A stretch of DNA of 64,000 nt from Candidatus Bathyarchaeota archaeon (GCA_012515445.1 JAAYYI010000055.1:1-64000); one strand, 5' to 3'; counted from the first letter of the stretch, positions 34,498 to 43,760 are shown. The notes: generated from the sequence alone by a model not told the origin. Made by a program: numbers and translations.

Positions 34498-34791
34498 ATG
34501 GCCCCAATCATGCGCATGAAAGAAATTGAAGCAATGACACCAGAAGCACGCGAACAACGATTAATCGACTTACGAGTTGAACTCGCACGCATACGCACAA
34601 TGGTTAAAGCCGGAGGCGCAGTTGAAAACCCAACACGCATCCGCCAACTACGCAAAACCATTGCACAAATCCTAACTATTCAAAACGAACAGCAACTCGG
34701 CCTACGCAAAACCGTAGTAGCTGAAAAGAAGGAAACAGCAAAAAAAGCTAAGCCAAAGCAAGAAGCAACTGAGGAGAAAACTCCCCAATGA
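34498..34791 (+). CDS. rpl29: Ribosomal protein uL29
   Basis: 97 aa. Core uL29 of about 65 residues: MKEIEAMTPEAREQRLIDLR, then VELARIRTMVKAGGAVENP and IRQLRKTIAQILTIQNE. A Lys/Glu/Ala-rich tail follows. The stop overlaps the Rpp29 start (ATGA). Confidence 0.93.
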   Translation: MAPIMRMKEIEAMTPEAREQRLIDLRVELARIRTMVKAGGAVENPTRIRQLRKTIAQILTIQNEQQLGLRKTVVAEKKETAKKAKPKQEATEEKTPQ

Positions 34792-35069
34792 AAGTAACAC
34801 CTGACATCCTACGTCACGAATTCATCGGAGCAAACGCTCTAGTTGCAGCCAGCCCAAACATGAACCTGATGGGCATAAGCGGCTTAGTAGTAGGTGAAAC
34901 AAGAAATACCTTTGCCCTAAGAAACATGGGCGTAACACGCAGCGTAATCAAGGAAGCTGCAACTTTCGATTTCACTTTCAACGACGGCACAGTTGTTGAG
35001 ATTGACGGTAAACTCTTAGTCGGCCGCTCTGAAGATCGGCTCAAGAAAAGTGTAAAGAGGTTATGGTAA
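34788..35069 (+). CDS. rnp1: RNase P protein subunit Rpp29 (Pop4)
   Basis: 93 aa Sm-like barrel: ILRHEFIGANALVAASPNMN, GISGLVVGETRNTFALR and VEIDGKLLVGRSEDRLKKS. It is a component of the archaeal RNase P holoenzyme that processes tRNA 5' ends. Its place between uL29 and uS17 is the conserved archaeal position; the SUI1 gene sometimes found here is absent. Confidence 0.92.
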   Translation: MKVTPDILRHEFIGANALVAASPNMNLMGISGLVVGETRNTFALRNMGVTRSVIKEAATFDFTFNDGTVVEIDGKLLVGRSEDRLKKSVKRLW

Positions 35070-35070
35070 T

Positions 35071-35391
35071 ATGTCGATGACTTTCAAGCAACCAAAAAAG
35101 ACCTGTGACGACCCTAACTGCCCATTCCACGGCACCCTCGCAGTAAGAGGACGTGTACTGGAAGGCGTCGTTCATACAGCAAAGATGGACAAAACCGTTA
35201 TCGTTGACAGAGAATTCATGCAATTCTCATCAAAATTCGTCAGATACGAACGCAGACACGGCCACGTCCCATCACACAATCCACCATGCATTGACGTTAA
35301 AGAAGGCGACCGCGTAAAAATCGCAGAGTGCAGACCACTCAGCAAAACGGTCTCCTTTGTCGTAGTTGAAAAAGTAGGAGAGGAACGATAA
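35071..35391 (+). CDS. rps17: Ribosomal protein uS17
   Basis: 106 aa. Archaeal-type N-terminus [20 protein letters not shown], then the OB fold [18 protein letters not shown] and [22 protein letters not shown] [20 protein letters not shown]. One base separates it from Rpp29. Confidence 0.96.
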   Translation: MSMTFKQPKKTCDDPNCPFHGTLAVRGRVLEGVVHTAKMDKTVIVDREFMQFSSKFVRYERRHGHVPSHNPPCIDVKEGDRVKIAECRPLSKTVSFVVVEKVGEER

Positions 35392-35392
35392 T

Positions 35393-35836
35393 ATGTGTGC
35401 GGCTAAAGCAAAGGGAAGAGGCTTAACTGCTAAAGGCATGATATCTCACGGCCAAAAAATCAGCAGAGGTTTATTGGCAGGTTCAGAAATGAAGTGCACC
35501 GATAACACCGGCGCACGCGTTTTACGCTTGATCCAAGCTATGGGCTACAAAGGCCGACTAAGACGATATCCCTCAGCCACAGTAGGCGACAAAGTAACCG
35601 TTTCAGTACGCCAAGGCTCACCAGACATGAGAAAGAAAATCTTCCAGGCAGTCATCGTACGCCAAAAGAAATCTTTCCGTAGAATCGACGGCGTCTGGGT
35701 ACAATTCGAAGATAATGCAGCAGTAATTATCACCCCTGAAGGTGAAATGAAAGGCTCAGAAATCAGAGGCCCAGTTGCAAGAGAAGCAGCTGAGAGATGG
35801 CCAAGAATCGCCAGCGCCTCAAGCATAATCGTATAG
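35393..35836 (+). CDS. rpl14: Ribosomal protein uL14
   Basis: 147 aa. [20 protein letters not shown], the surface strand [20 protein letters not shown] and the signature [20 protein letters not shown] are intact. The N-terminal ~20 residues are a basic extension typical of archaea. Confidence 0.96.
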   Translation: MCAAKAKGRGLTAKGMISHGQKISRGLLAGSEMKCTDNTGARVLRLIQAMGYKGRLRRYPSATVGDKVTVSVRQGSPDMRKKIFQAVIVRQKKSFRRIDGVWVQFEDNAAVIITPEGEMKGSEIRGPVAREAAERWPRIASASSIIV

Positions 35837-35848
35837 GTGTAGAGAAGA

Positions 35849-36289
35849 ATGCAAACAACAAATCCCGGTAAACAAAGAAAAGCCCTCACTACTGCTCCAG
35901 CTCACATACGCCATAAGTTAATGGCGGCACCACTCTCAAGTGAGCTAGCAGCATCAAAAGGCGCAAAAACCCTGCCAGTCCGTAAGGGCGACACAGTCCG
36001 CATCATGCGCGGAGACAACAAGGGTTTCGAAGGTAAAGTTTCACGTGTTGACCTGAAAGCCTACAGAATCTACATGGAAGGCTTAACACGCGAAAAAGTA
36101 GATGGCACAAACATCTTCATAGCTGTTCACCCATCTAAGGTTCAAATTCGCAACCTAAACCTTGACGATAAATACCGCAAGGAAACAATCCTCGGACGCA
36201 AAACTGCACCCGAGAAGAAAGCAGCCAAAGCTAAGCCTGCGAAAGCCGCTAAGGCTTCAGCTAAGGTAACAAAAGAAGGAGAGGAATAA
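35849..36289 (+). CDS. rpl24: Ribosomal protein uL24
   Basis: 146 aa. KOW motif (VRKGDTVRIMRGDNKGFEGK) followed by VDLKAYRIYMEGLTREKVDG and IFIAVHPSKVQIRNLNLDDK. The last 30 residues are Lys/Ala-rich. The start ATG at 35849 has GTAGAGA upstream. Confidence 0.95.
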   Translation: MQTTNPGKQRKALTTAPAHIRHKLMAAPLSSELAASKGAKTLPVRKGDTVRIMRGDNKGFEGKVSRVDLKAYRIYMEGLTREKVDGTNIFIAVHPSKVQIRNLNLDDKYRKETILGRKTAPEKKAAKAKPAKAAKASAKVTKEGEE

Positions 36290-36291
36290 GT

Positions 36292-37050
36292 TTGGGAAAA
36301 AAAGGTAAGACCGCACGGCTAAAACGTAAGCCAGCACCAGCATTCTGGCCAATTCATAGAAAAGAGCTACCTTGGGTTGTGAAGCCACAGTCGGGTTCAC
36401 ACTCACTGGAAAAATGCGTACCCCTGACACTCGTATTACGTGACATGTTAGGCGTTGCAGAAACCAGAAAGGAAGGTAAACTAATTCTCACACAGGGCAA
36501 GGTCCTAGTAGACGGCAAAATCAGAAAACGCGATGAGTCCCCAGTCGGTTTAATGGATGTAATCGCCATGCCTGAATCAGGTAAATACTACCGCGTTATG
36601 CCATCACACAAAGGATTAGTCCTCGCATCGATCAGCAAAGATGAATCGAACTTTAAACTGCTCCGCATCGAATCCAAGAACACTGTAACAAACGGCGTCC
36701 AACTTGCATTCCACGACGGCTCAGTTATGCTCATCAAAGTAGCTGATCCAAAGAACCCAGTTGAAGTACAATACGAAACCTTCGACATACTCAAAGTAAC
36801 ATACCTAGAAAAAACAATTAACGCAACCCTCAAAACAAAAGAGGGTAACTTAGCAGTCATCACAGGCGGAAAGAACATCGGAATCACAGGCAAAATCGTT
36901 GAAATTGAAAAGACTGAAGCAAAGAAACGCCGCCAAGCACTGGTCACTATCGAAGATGCAAAAGGTACAAGATATCAGACAATTATGGACTTCGTATTCA
37001 CTCTGGGCGAAGCTGTACCAATGGTTAACACTCTGGAGGCAGTAGCATGA
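36292..37050 (+). CDS. rps4e: Ribosomal protein eS4
   Basis: 252 aa, TTG start. S4-type RNA-binding segment (VPLTLVLRDMLGVAETRKEG) and C-terminal KOW (LAVITGGKNIGITGKIVEIE). Found only in archaea and eukaryotes. The stop overlaps the uL5 start (ATGA). Confidence 0.95.
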   Translation: MGKKGKTARLKRKPAPAFWPIHRKELPWVVKPQSGSHSLEKCVPLTLVLRDMLGVAETRKEGKLILTQGKVLVDGKIRKRDESPVGLMDVIAMPESGKYYRVMPSHKGLVLASISKDESNFKLLRIESKNTVTNGVQLAFHDGSVMLIKVADPKNPVEVQYETFDILKVTYLEKTINATLKTKEGNLAVITGGKNIGITGKIVEIEKTEAKKRRQALVTIEDAKGTRYQTIMDFVFTLGEAVPMVNTLEAVA

Positions 37051-37589
37051 GCGAAGAAGCCATCATGAAAACCTGGGAAGAGCATCCAATGCTCACACCA
37101 CGTATCGAGAAAGTCGTCGTTAACCTCAACGTAGGCAAATCAGGCGAGCCACTCGAAAAGGGCAACAAAGTCCTCAGAGAAATCACTGGCGACAGAACTC
37201 CAGTTAAAAAGAAAGCTAAATCCACAATCCGTGACTTCGGCATCCGCGAGGGCGAGCCAATCGCAGTCGTAGTAACCCTGCGCAAGCAGGAAGCAATCGA
37301 CTTCCTAAAGAAAATCGTCCCAGTTGTCGACAACAAAATCGCGAAACGCGCGTTCGACACTCGGGGAAACTTTAGTTTCGGATTAAAGGAACATATCGAT
37401 ATCCCAGGCGTCAAGTATGATCCTGAAATCGGCATCTTCGGTATGGACATCTGTGTCACAGTTAACAGGCCAGGTCAACGTCTAAAGGTTCGTAAGCGCC
37501 AAAGCAAATCGATCGGTCCAAAGCATGTCTTAACACCTGAAGAGTCAATCATCTTCATAAAGAAAACATTAGGAGTCGAAATCGTCTAA
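37047..37589 (+). CDS. rpl5: Ribosomal protein uL5
   Basis: 180 aa. [40 protein letters not shown] and [20 protein letters not shown] are family signatures. It binds 5S rRNA. Confidence 0.96.
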   Translation: MSEEAIMKTWEEHPMLTPRIEKVVVNLNVGKSGEPLEKGNKVLREITGDRTPVKKKAKSTIRDFGIREGEPIAVVVTLRKQEAIDFLKKIVPVVDNKIAKRAFDTRGNFSFGLKEHIDIPGVKYDPEIGIFGMDICVTVNRPGQRLKVRKRQSKSIGPKHVLTPEESIIFIKKTLGVEIV

Positions 37590-37603
37590 CTGAGAGTGAA
37601 TGT

Positions 37604-37768
37604 ATGGCAAAGCAACAAGTAAAGAAAGTACGGAAATACGGCAAAGGTTCACGTCCATGTGTGAGATGTGGCTCATTTGGTCCAGTCATCAGACGCTACG
37701 ATTTATATCTATGCAGGACATGTTTTAGAGAGGCCGCGCCAAAAATAGGCTTCAAGAAATATGAGTAG
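37604..37768 (+). CDS. rps14: Ribosomal protein uS14, zinc-binding form
   Basis: 54 aa, found by reading the gap between uL5 and uS8. Complete: basic N-terminus ([20 protein letters not shown]), the second zinc pair in [12 protein letters not shown] and the C-terminal IGFKKYE. The four cysteines (CVRC, CRTC) form the zinc site of the archaeal and eukaryotic short uS14. It sits at its conserved operon position. Confidence 0.95.
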   Translation: MAKQQVKKVRKYGKGSRPCVRCGSFGPVIRRYDLYLCRTCFREAAPKIGFKKYE

Positions 37769-37783
37769 GAGCTAAGAGGAAAA

Positions 37784-38167
37784 ATGGATACTTTAACAAA
37801 CGGTCTCGTGACCATAATCAACAACGAAACACGCAACAAGCGTGAATGCATCATTAGCCCCGCCTCTAAACTATTGGGACGCGTCCTTCGCATTATGCAA
37901 CTTAACGGTTACATAGGCGAATTCGAATTCATTGACGATGGACGTCAAGGGAAATTCAAAGTCCAACTCCTAGGCAGAATCAACAAGTGTGGTCCAGTTA
38001 AGCCACGCTTTGCAGTAAAAGCTACAGAGTACGAGGACTGGGAAAAGAAATTCCTACCCTCTAGAGATGTCGGTATAATGGTCGTTTCAACTTCTCAAGG
38101 CGTTATTGCTCACAAAGATGCCGAAGGAAAGAACATCGGAGGAAGGCTCTTAGCCTTCGTGTATTAG
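37784..38167 (+). CDS. rps8: Ribosomal protein uS8
   Basis: 127 aa. [40 protein letters not shown] and the C-terminal [12 protein letters not shown] region with the archaeal ending GGRLLAFVY. It binds the central domain of 16S rRNA. Confidence 0.95.
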   Translation: MDTLTNGLVTIINNETRNKRECIISPASKLLGRVLRIMQLNGYIGEFEFIDDGRQGKFKVQLLGRINKCGPVKPRFAVKATEYEDWEKKFLPSRDVGIMVVSTSQGVIAHKDAEGKNIGGRLLAFVY

Positions 38168-38179
38168 GAGTGCAAGTAT

Positions 38180-38725
38180 ATGCGGCTTCCAGAAGTATCA
38201 AGAACCATTCAAGTTCCAGATGACGTAACTTTAAGTTTAGTCGGCAAAAAAGTTAGTGTAAAGGGTGCAAAAGGTAACCTAACCCGCGACTTCTCGTATG
38301 CAACAGTTGCATTAGAAGCCCAAGGCAAAGATCTTCGGATTTATGCCAAGTGGCCACGCAAAAAGGAAACCGCTATGGTAGGAACCCTCTATGCACACAT
38401 CAACAACATGATTGTTGGCGTAACAAAAGGCTACACTTACAAGCTGAAGATAGTCTTCTCACACTTCCCCCTTACAGTTAAAGCGACAGGCGGGTACGTG
38501 TCGATTGAAAACTTTACCGGCGAACGCAGACCACGCAAAGTCAAAATCTTAGGCGATGTTAAGGTCAAAATTGACCCTGAAGACATCATCATTACCGGTG
38601 CAAACCTTGAGGATGTAAGCCAAACAGCAGCTAACATCGAGCAATCAACCAAAGTCCGTGGTAAAGACCCAAGAGTCTTCCTCGACGGCATCTACACCTA
38701 TGAAAGAAATGAGGGTATAGCATAA
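38180..38725 (+). CDS. rpl6: Ribosomal protein uL6
   Basis: 181 aa with both L6 repeats: VTLSLVGKKVSVKGAKGNLT and VTKGYTYKLKIVFSHFPLTV, plus the C-terminal QSTKVRGKDPRVFLDGIYTY. The final base of its stop is the first base of the eL32 ATG. Confidence 0.95.
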   Translation: MRLPEVSRTIQVPDDVTLSLVGKKVSVKGAKGNLTRDFSYATVALEAQGKDLRIYAKWPRKKETAMVGTLYAHINNMIVGVTKGYTYKLKIVFSHFPLTVKATGGYVSIENFTGERRPRKVKILGDVKVKIDPEDIIITGANLEDVSQTAANIEQSTKVRGKDPRVFLDGIYTYERNEGIA

Positions 38726-39300
38726 TGACAGAAAAGAAAGCTTCACCATCACGAAAGGCACTTCAAGCTAGAGCACGCGCCAGAAACAAAAAGCCAAAGT
38801 TCCTACGAGCTGAAAGCTGGCGTTTCGATCGTTTCAGCACTAGCTGGAGAAGACCACGCGGCTTAGACAACAAGATTCGCAGAAAGATTCTTGGTTGGCC
38901 TGCAGGACCCAGCATGGGTTACAAAGGACCAAAAGTTGCCCGATACCTACATCCATCAGGATACAAAGAAGTCATAGTCTTCAACGTAGCAGACCTATCC
39001 AACGTTGACGTCAACACACAAGCAGTCAGAATTGCACACCGTGTTGGCAAACGAAAACGTGCAGACATCATCGCAAAAGCAACAGAGATGAACCTCAAAA
39101 TCTTAAACCTCACAGTCTCAGCAGAGGCCGAGGAAGAAGAGACAGAGGAAGAGGAAACCGAAGAAGAAGCAGCAGAAGGCAAAGAAACCAAAGCAAAAGA
39201 AAAGAAACCAGCAAAAGAAGAAAAGACGCCTGTTAAAAAGAAAGAGGCTTCAAAGAAGAAAGAAACTAAACCAAAGAAGAAGGAGAATAAGAAACAATGA
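38725..39300 (+). CDS. rpl32e: Ribosomal protein eL32
   Basis: 191 aa. Core eL32 at about 20-130 (RAESWRFDRFSTSWRRPRGL, GYKGPKVARYLHPSGYKEVI). The last ~55 residues are an almost pure Glu/Lys/Ala tail (TEEEETEEEAAEGKETKAKE and on), unusual for the family and likely disordered. The stop overlaps the eL19 start. Confidence 0.93.
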   Translation: MTEKKASPSRKALQARARARNKKPKFLRAESWRFDRFSTSWRRPRGLDNKIRRKILGWPAGPSMGYKGPKVARYLHPSGYKEVIVFNVADLSNVDVNTQAVRIAHRVGKRKRADIIAKATEMNLKILNLTVSAEAEEEETEEEETEEEAAEGKETKAKEKKPAKEEKTPVKKKEASKKKETKPKKKENKKQ

Positions 39301-39752
39301 CCAACCTAAGTGGACAAAGACGCTTAGCTGCTCAAATCCTCAAAGTTGGACAGAACCGCGTTTGGATAGATCCAACACGCATAGATGAAGTTGACGGTGC
39401 AATCACCCGTGAAGAAGTTAGAAAACTGATTCACGAGAAAGTCATCGTTTCATTGCCTGAGAAAGGCGTAAGCCGCTCACGTGCAAAAACAATCAGAGGT
39501 AAAAAACGACTAGGCAGACGCAGTGGCCCAGGTAGTGTCACCGGCGCAGGCTTCGCGAAAGTTACCCAGAAACAAGCTTGGATGATTAGAATTCGCTCTC
39601 TGAGACGCAAACTCCGCGAGCTTAAAGCTAGCAGAGTCATCACAGAAGCCACCTATACACAATACTATAGAATGGCTGGATCAGGCAGATTCCAATCCAT
39701 AGCAGACATGGAGCGCAACTTAAAAGCAAACGATCAGTGGAGGAAACGTTAA
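39297..39752 (+). CDS. rpl19e: Ribosomal protein eL19
   Basis: 151 aa. SGQRRLAAQILKVGQNRVWI, VSRSRAKTIRGKKRLGRRSG and the C-terminal YTQYYRMAGSGRFQSIADME are classic eL19 signatures. Normal length. Confidence 0.96.
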   Translation: MTNLSGQRRLAAQILKVGQNRVWIDPTRIDEVDGAITREEVRKLIHEKVIVSLPEKGVSRSRAKTIRGKKRLGRRSGPGSVTGAGFAKVTQKQAWMIRIRSLRRKLRELKASRVITEATYTQYYRMAGSGRFQSIADMERNLKANDQWRKR

Positions 39753-39753
39753 G

Positions 39754-40737
39754 ATGGCAAATAAGGCAAATTACCGTGTACCAGCAAGACGCAGACGACA
39801 GGGAAAAACCGATTACCAAGCCCGCAAGGCAATGGTAATTTCCGGTAGACCCCGACTAGTTGCGCGTCCATCAACAAAGAATGTTCAAGCACAAATCATC
39901 GTTGCCAAACCAATCGGCGACATGACCCTCGTAGCAGCAAGCAGCCGCGAGCTAGCAAAGAAGTACGGCTGGAAAGCATCCACCGGCAGCGTCCCAGCAG
40001 CTTACCTAACAGGTCTGCTCTGCGGATTAAAAGCTAAGCAAGCAGGCATCAACGCAGCAATCCTCGACATCGGCATGGTAATTCCAACAAAAGGCGCACG
40101 CGTCTTCGCTGTTCTACACGGCGTTATAGATGCAGGCGTAGAAGTACCACACGGCGAAGGCAAAATCGTAGCTGGACGCCACAAAGGCAACCACATTGCA
40201 GCATACGCTCAAGAATTAGGCTCAGACTCTGACGAGTACAAAGCTAAATTCTCTAAGTTCATTGCCGCAGGTATTGCCCCAGAAAAGATCGTTGAACACT
40301 ACACTGCAGTGAAAGCTGCAATCGTCGGTTCATTCAAGGGCGCAGTAGTAGCTCCTGAACCAGCTGACGAGAAGCCGGCTAAGAAAGCTCCAAAAGCAGC
40401 ACCTCCGAAAGAGAAAGCTGCTCCTAAAGCTGAAGCCAAAGCAGTTCCTGCTCCAAAGACAGAAGCTAAAGTAGAAGAAGCTAAAGCACCAGCCAAAGAA
40501 GAAGCTCCAGTAAAAGCAGAAAAAGCTATAAAAGCTGAAAAAGCCGAGAAGGCACCAGCTAAAGAGAAGGCTGCTGCAAAAGAAGAGCCAGCTCCAAAGG
40601 CTGAGAAAGCAGTGAAAGAAAAGGCACCTGCAGCTAAAGAAGCAAAGGCAAAGAAAGCTCCCGCTAAAGAAAAAGAAGCCAAAGAAGAAAAAGCTCCTGC
40701 CAAAAAGGCATCCAAGAAGGGTGAAAACAAAGAATGA
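39754..40737 (+). CDS. rpl18: Ribosomal protein uL18 with long Ala/Lys/Glu tail
   Basis: 327 aa. The core (about 1-195) is normal: RRRRQGKTDYQARKAMVISG, RPRLVARPSTKNVQAQII, VPAAYLTGLLCGLKAKQAGI. After it comes a tail of about 130 residues of near-repeats built from Ala, Lys, Glu and Pro (KAPAKEEAPVKAEKAIKAEK and similar), absent from most uL18 proteins. It binds 5S rRNA; the tail may be disordered and RNA-binding. Confidence 0.95.
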   Translation: MANKANYRVPARRRRQGKTDYQARKAMVISGRPRLVARPSTKNVQAQIIVAKPIGDMTLVAASSRELAKKYGWKASTGSVPAAYLTGLLCGLKAKQAGINAAILDIGMVIPTKGARVFAVLHGVIDAGVEVPHGEGKIVAGRHKGNHIAAYAQELGSDSDEYKAKFSKFIAAGIAPEKIVEHYTAVKAAIVGSFKGAVVAPEPADEKPAKKAPKAAPPKEKAAPKAEAKAVPAPKTEAKVEEAKAPAKEEAPVKAEKAIKAEKAEKAPAKEKAAAKEEPAPKAEKAVKEKAPAAKEAKAKKAPAKEKEAKEEKAPAKKASKKGENKE

Positions 40738-41393
40738 GTCAAAGAGATAGAAGTAGAGATGCAGAAAGACGCCAAAGTAGCTTAGACGCTTGGGTTCCAA
40801 AAACACGCCTAGGCAAATTGGTTCAAGAAGGCAAAATCACTACCATCGAAGAAGTGTTCCTATCCGGCATAAAGATCAGCGAATCACAGATCGTTGACTC
40901 TTTGATTCCTGACCTTCAAGAAGAAGTCATCAACGTTAACCTAGTCCAGAAACAAACTGACGCAGGCGAAAAATCACGCTTTAAAGCCATCGTTGCAGTA
41001 GGCAACAGAGACGGCTACATCGGACTCGGCCAAGGTAAAGCAAGCCAAGTCCGCAACGCCATCGAGAAAGCAGCAGTAAACGCACGCCTAAACATTGTCC
41101 CAGTCAAACGGGGCTGTGGAAGCTGGGAATGCGGCTGCGGTAAGCCACACAGCATACCCTTCCAAGTTGAAGGCAAATGCGGTGGTGTCCGAGCAGTAAT
41201 TATCCCTGGCCCAAGAGGTTTAGGACTCGTTTCAAGCGAAGTCGCAAAAGTCATCCTCGGCTTAGCAGGCGTTAAAGACCTCTGGATGCGCAGCTACGGC
41301 TCAACAAGAACCGTGCCATCATATGCATGTGCAATCTTTGACGGCTTAAAGAAGACTTACAACTTGATTACAACAACAGATTGGGTGAAGTAA
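40734..41393 (+). CDS. rps5: Ribosomal protein uS5
   Basis: 219 aa, overlapping the uL18 stop (ATGA). SRFKAIVAVGNRDGYIGLGQ, the GSWECGCGKPHSIPFQVEGK insertion typical of archaea, and PGPRGLGLVSSEVAKVILGL. Confidence 0.96.
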   Translation: MSQRDRSRDAERRQSSLDAWVPKTRLGKLVQEGKITTIEEVFLSGIKISESQIVDSLIPDLQEEVINVNLVQKQTDAGEKSRFKAIVAVGNRDGYIGLGQGKASQVRNAIEKAAVNARLNIVPVKRGCGSWECGCGKPHSIPFQVEGKCGGVRAVIIPGPRGLGLVSSEVAKVILGLAGVKDLWMRSYGSTRTVPSYACAIFDGLKKTYNLITTTDWVK

Positions 41394-41394
41394 A

Positions 41395-41886
41395 ATGTCA
41401 CAACAGAAAACCGAAGAATGCAAATGCCTCGTAGTAGTACGAGTCCGCGGCACAGTCAGCGCACTGAAAGAAGCCCGCGAAACCCTCGAACTGCTCCGAT
41501 TAACCCACACTAACCACGCAATCATCATCGACAGCAGACCAGCATACAAGGGTATGCTACAACGCGTAAACAACTACGTAACTTGGGGCGAACCCACAAA
41601 AGAAACCGTTACAGCGATGCTAACAAAACGCGGACGCTTAGCAGGCCGAAAGAAGCTTACCGAAGAATTCGTTCAGAAAGCAGGTTTCAAATCAATTGAT
41701 GACCTCGCAGAGCAAATCGTATCCTGCAAGGCAGTATACAGCAAAATCGAGGGCGTCGAAGCACGCTTTAAGCTGCATCCACCAAGCAAAGGCTACAAGG
41801 GTCAAACCAAGAACGCCTTCAAAGCTGGCGGCGAAGCAGGTTACCGCGGCGAAGCAATCAACGAGTTAGTTAACCGCATGGTCTAA
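41395..41886 (+). CDS. rpl30: Ribosomal protein uL30
   Basis: 163 aa. CLVVVRVRGTVSALKEARET, LLRLTHTNHAIIIDSRPAYK and the archaeal C-terminal extension (FKLHPPSKGYKGQTKNAFKA). It is the last gene before a 5-kb island; uL15, its usual next neighbour, lies at 47370. Confidence 0.95.
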   Translation: MSQQKTEECKCLVVVRVRGTVSALKEARETLELLRLTHTNHAIIIDSRPAYKGMLQRVNNYVTWGEPTKETVTAMLTKRGRLAGRKKLTEEFVQKAGFKSIDDLAEQIVSCKAVYSKIEGVEARFKLHPPSKGYKGQTKNAFKAGGEAGYRGEAINELVNRMV

Positions 41887-41888
41887 GC

Positions 41889-41925
41889 GACCGTCGGTCC
41901 CAATTTTAATTTATTTAGTTTTATT
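41889..41925 (+). terminator. Probable terminator after uL30
   Basis: Small hairpin GACCG/CGGTC overlapping, followed by the T-rich stretch ATTTTAATTTATTTAGTTTT. This suits archaeal U-tract termination where the ribosomal operon is broken. Confidence 0.45.
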
Positions 41926-41987
41926 CACCTCGGCTAGATGTATTGTAAACAATTTTAAAAGTAAGTTCGATAAACATAGCGGAACGT

Positions 41988-42641
41988 TTAGTTGATGTTG
42001 TCAAATTTCCGCTGAACTAAACCGCTGGTTCTCCAAACAACTTTAGATTCCGCCAGATACACTTTTTGCCCCCCAGTTGGGTGAAGCATAGCACCCAAGT
42101 TTCTCTTGGTAATGTATTCTTCCGCTGCGTGCAGGGGCTTGTAGATGAAGTTGAAATACGCTGAGGCAGAGCCGATTAGAAAGCCGCTTGTCCACAGTGG
42201 AACTACGCAGAAAAAGAAATAGAAGTTCCAGACGTCCACGGAGCCGATTAGTGCAACTTGGACTGGCGGCGGGTATGTTTGGTTTGTCCAGTAGAAGCCG
42301 CCGAGCATGAAGTCAAGTGTGTTGAAGCCTAGTCCGGTCATGGCTATAGCTACGATGAAGGCGGCTGAGAGGATTATCATGATTTTTCTGGTTCTTTTGT
42401 ATTCGAGGAAGGCTGTCATGGCTATTCCTGTGGCTAAGCCGCCGATTATCATGGTTGCGAGGCCGAATATGGCGTAGGCGTATTGTCCCTCTATGACGAA
42501 GTAGTTGTTCATGTGCCACTGGTCGTGTGCGTTTGCGCCGAACCAGTTCTCGCCGATCATAGCGCCAATGTATAGGCTGTAGCATAGTAAAATTATACCT
42601 AGAATTAAAGTTGCTGCTAAGGCAATTTGCCTTCCCCTCAA
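41988..42641 (-). CDS. Polytopic membrane protein of unknown function
   Basis: 217 aa, TTG start with GGGAG upstream and TTTTAAAAAC as a TATA box near 42680. Four hydrophobic segments (ALAATLILGIILLCYSLYIG, AIFGLATMIIGGLATGIAMT, IMIILSAAFIVAIAMTGLGF, FYFFFCVVPLWTSGFLIGSA). The C-terminal ~45 residues are cytosolic. No family recognised. It lies inside the island that separates uL30 from uL15. Confidence 0.65.
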   Translation of the reverse strand: MRGRQIALAATLILGIILLCYSLYIGAMIGENWFGANAHDQWHMNNYFVIEGQYAYAIFGLATMIIGGLATGIAMTAFLEYKRTRKIMIILSAAFIVAIAMTGLGFNTLDFMLGGFYWTNQTYPPPVQVALIGSVDVWNFYFFFCVVPLWTSGFLIGSASAYFNFIYKPLHAAEEYITKRNLGAMLHPTGGQKVYLAESKVVWRTSGLVQRKFDNIN

Positions 42642-42835
42642 ATATTCTCCCTTCCGAAAGATGGTCTCTAACGCATGTTTTTAAAAGTTTCTGACGCCAT
42701 TTTTGCGTTCCCCTCATTAATCGGTCTTTATTGCTTGGTTGTTTGCTAATTCTGAGCTTGATTCTTTGATTTGATTTCTTCGTTTCGACAAGCGTTAAAT
42801 AATACTTCAAAGTAGAATTGGGTTCTGGTGATGGT

Positions 42836-43141
42836 ATGCAGAAGTGGGCTGATTACTTAATTTCCGCTGTAAAAACCGTTACTGGCAGTTCTACTGTTGA
42901 AGCTCTTGAGGTTCACTCGGACTTCGGAAGTATGGTTTGTGAAACCGCAGTCGTCAAAAGAGACGATGTAATTGCTAACCTACGAAGAGGCGTTACGTAC
43001 TCGACAGTGTTTAAGACCGCGATGGGAAAGTGGCGTAAAGGCGACGACGTGCACTTAGTCACTATTAACGGTAAAGATTACTTGCGCACGAATAACGAGT
43101 TGGTGCCAAGGGACCAATTCGACGAAGTGCCAGAACTCTAA
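42836..43141 (+). CDS. Hypothetical protein, possibly DUF3892-like
   Basis: 101 aa from ATG 42836, which has GGTGAT just upstream; a TATA-like TTAAATAATAC lies at about 42795. Small beta-rich protein: DYLISAVKTVTGSSTVEALE, VVKRDDVIANLRRGVTYSTV, VHLVTINGKDYLRTNNELVP. The I-x-L-I-x-x-G...YLRTN layout recalls DUF3892, a family of unknown function; this assignment is tentative. Confidence 0.65.
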   Translation: MQKWADYLISAVKTVTGSSTVEALEVHSDFGSMVCETAVVKRDDVIANLRRGVTYSTVFKTAMGKWRKGDDVHLVTINGKDYLRTNNELVPRDQFDEVPEL

Positions 43142-43298
43142 CAACCTATTCTACAATTTCTTTATCGACGGCTTTTTCCTTACTTATGGAAGATGCCTCA
43201 AATAGCCGTAGCGCGATTTAACCTTTGAACTTAAAACAGGCGCTTCTTTAGTCGCCACTGAAAGATAATTAAAGTGGGCACGAAAAAGCAAAACTGAA

Positions 43299-43430
43299 TT
43301 GCTTGTGGTGTCGCCACAACCAATCTTCAAGGCATTTCAAACGCTGACGCAAAATGCAATCTTTTGCTTAAAATTTGGGAAGATGAAGTAGCGGGTCGAC
43401 TCCTCTTCTTCTACTAATTTAAAATAATTT
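43299..43430 (+). repeat. Dispersed structured element, copy 4
   Basis: 5' hairpin TTGTGG-TGTCG-CCACAA (perfect), middle hairpin GCAAAA/TTTTGC, and 3' hairpin GGAAGATGAAGTAGCGGGTC closing with CTCCTCTTCTTC, followed by TACTAATTTAAAATAATTT. A TATA-like ATAATTAA at 43265-43272 lies about 28 bases before the conserved 5' end. Confidence 0.75.
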
Positions 43431-43674
43431 ACATGGAAAAAGGGGGAGAGGATAAGAGCTGTCTTCTTTTTCTCCCACCAATTTTCACTGTGCTTATGCA
43501 CCTGTTGTGATGCTAGCGGTTAACCTGATTTTTGTCGCCGGCGTCAGTCAGCCTCTTGATCTGTAACCTGCGTTAGCCTGCGAGTTCTATTGCTCTTATC
43601 CTCTTGTAGCAATGTTTGTTCTTGTTTTATATAATTTACTCAGCGGTGCTTGTACAGATAATTAGACCTGTCCA

Positions 43675-43760
43675 GTCAAGGTTTTTGGACTAATATAGTC
43701 AAGGAATCTGGACAAGAACAGGTTTGTTTTGTCAAGGAAGCTGGATAAGAACCCTTATTT
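43675..43760 (+). repeat. Three short direct repeats
   Basis: GTCAAGG occurs at 43675, 43698 and 43731. The second and third units match in 20 of 22 positions (GTCAAGGAA.CTGGA.AAGAAC). The first unit also forms GTCCA/TGGAC dyad symmetry. They lie about 150-230 bases upstream of the acyltransferase remnant. Could be an operator array or leftover repeat. Confidence 0.4.

Noticed and set aside
40299..40806. Long minus-strand ORFs antisense to the uL18 tail
   Set aside because: They are mirror products of the repetitive Ala/Lys/Glu codons of uL18 and consist of Ser/Ala/Phe repeats.
42313..42810. Minus-strand Arg/His-rich ORF
   Set aside because: It lies in an alternative frame of the membrane protein 41988-42641 and shows the Arg-rich pattern typical of shadow frames.
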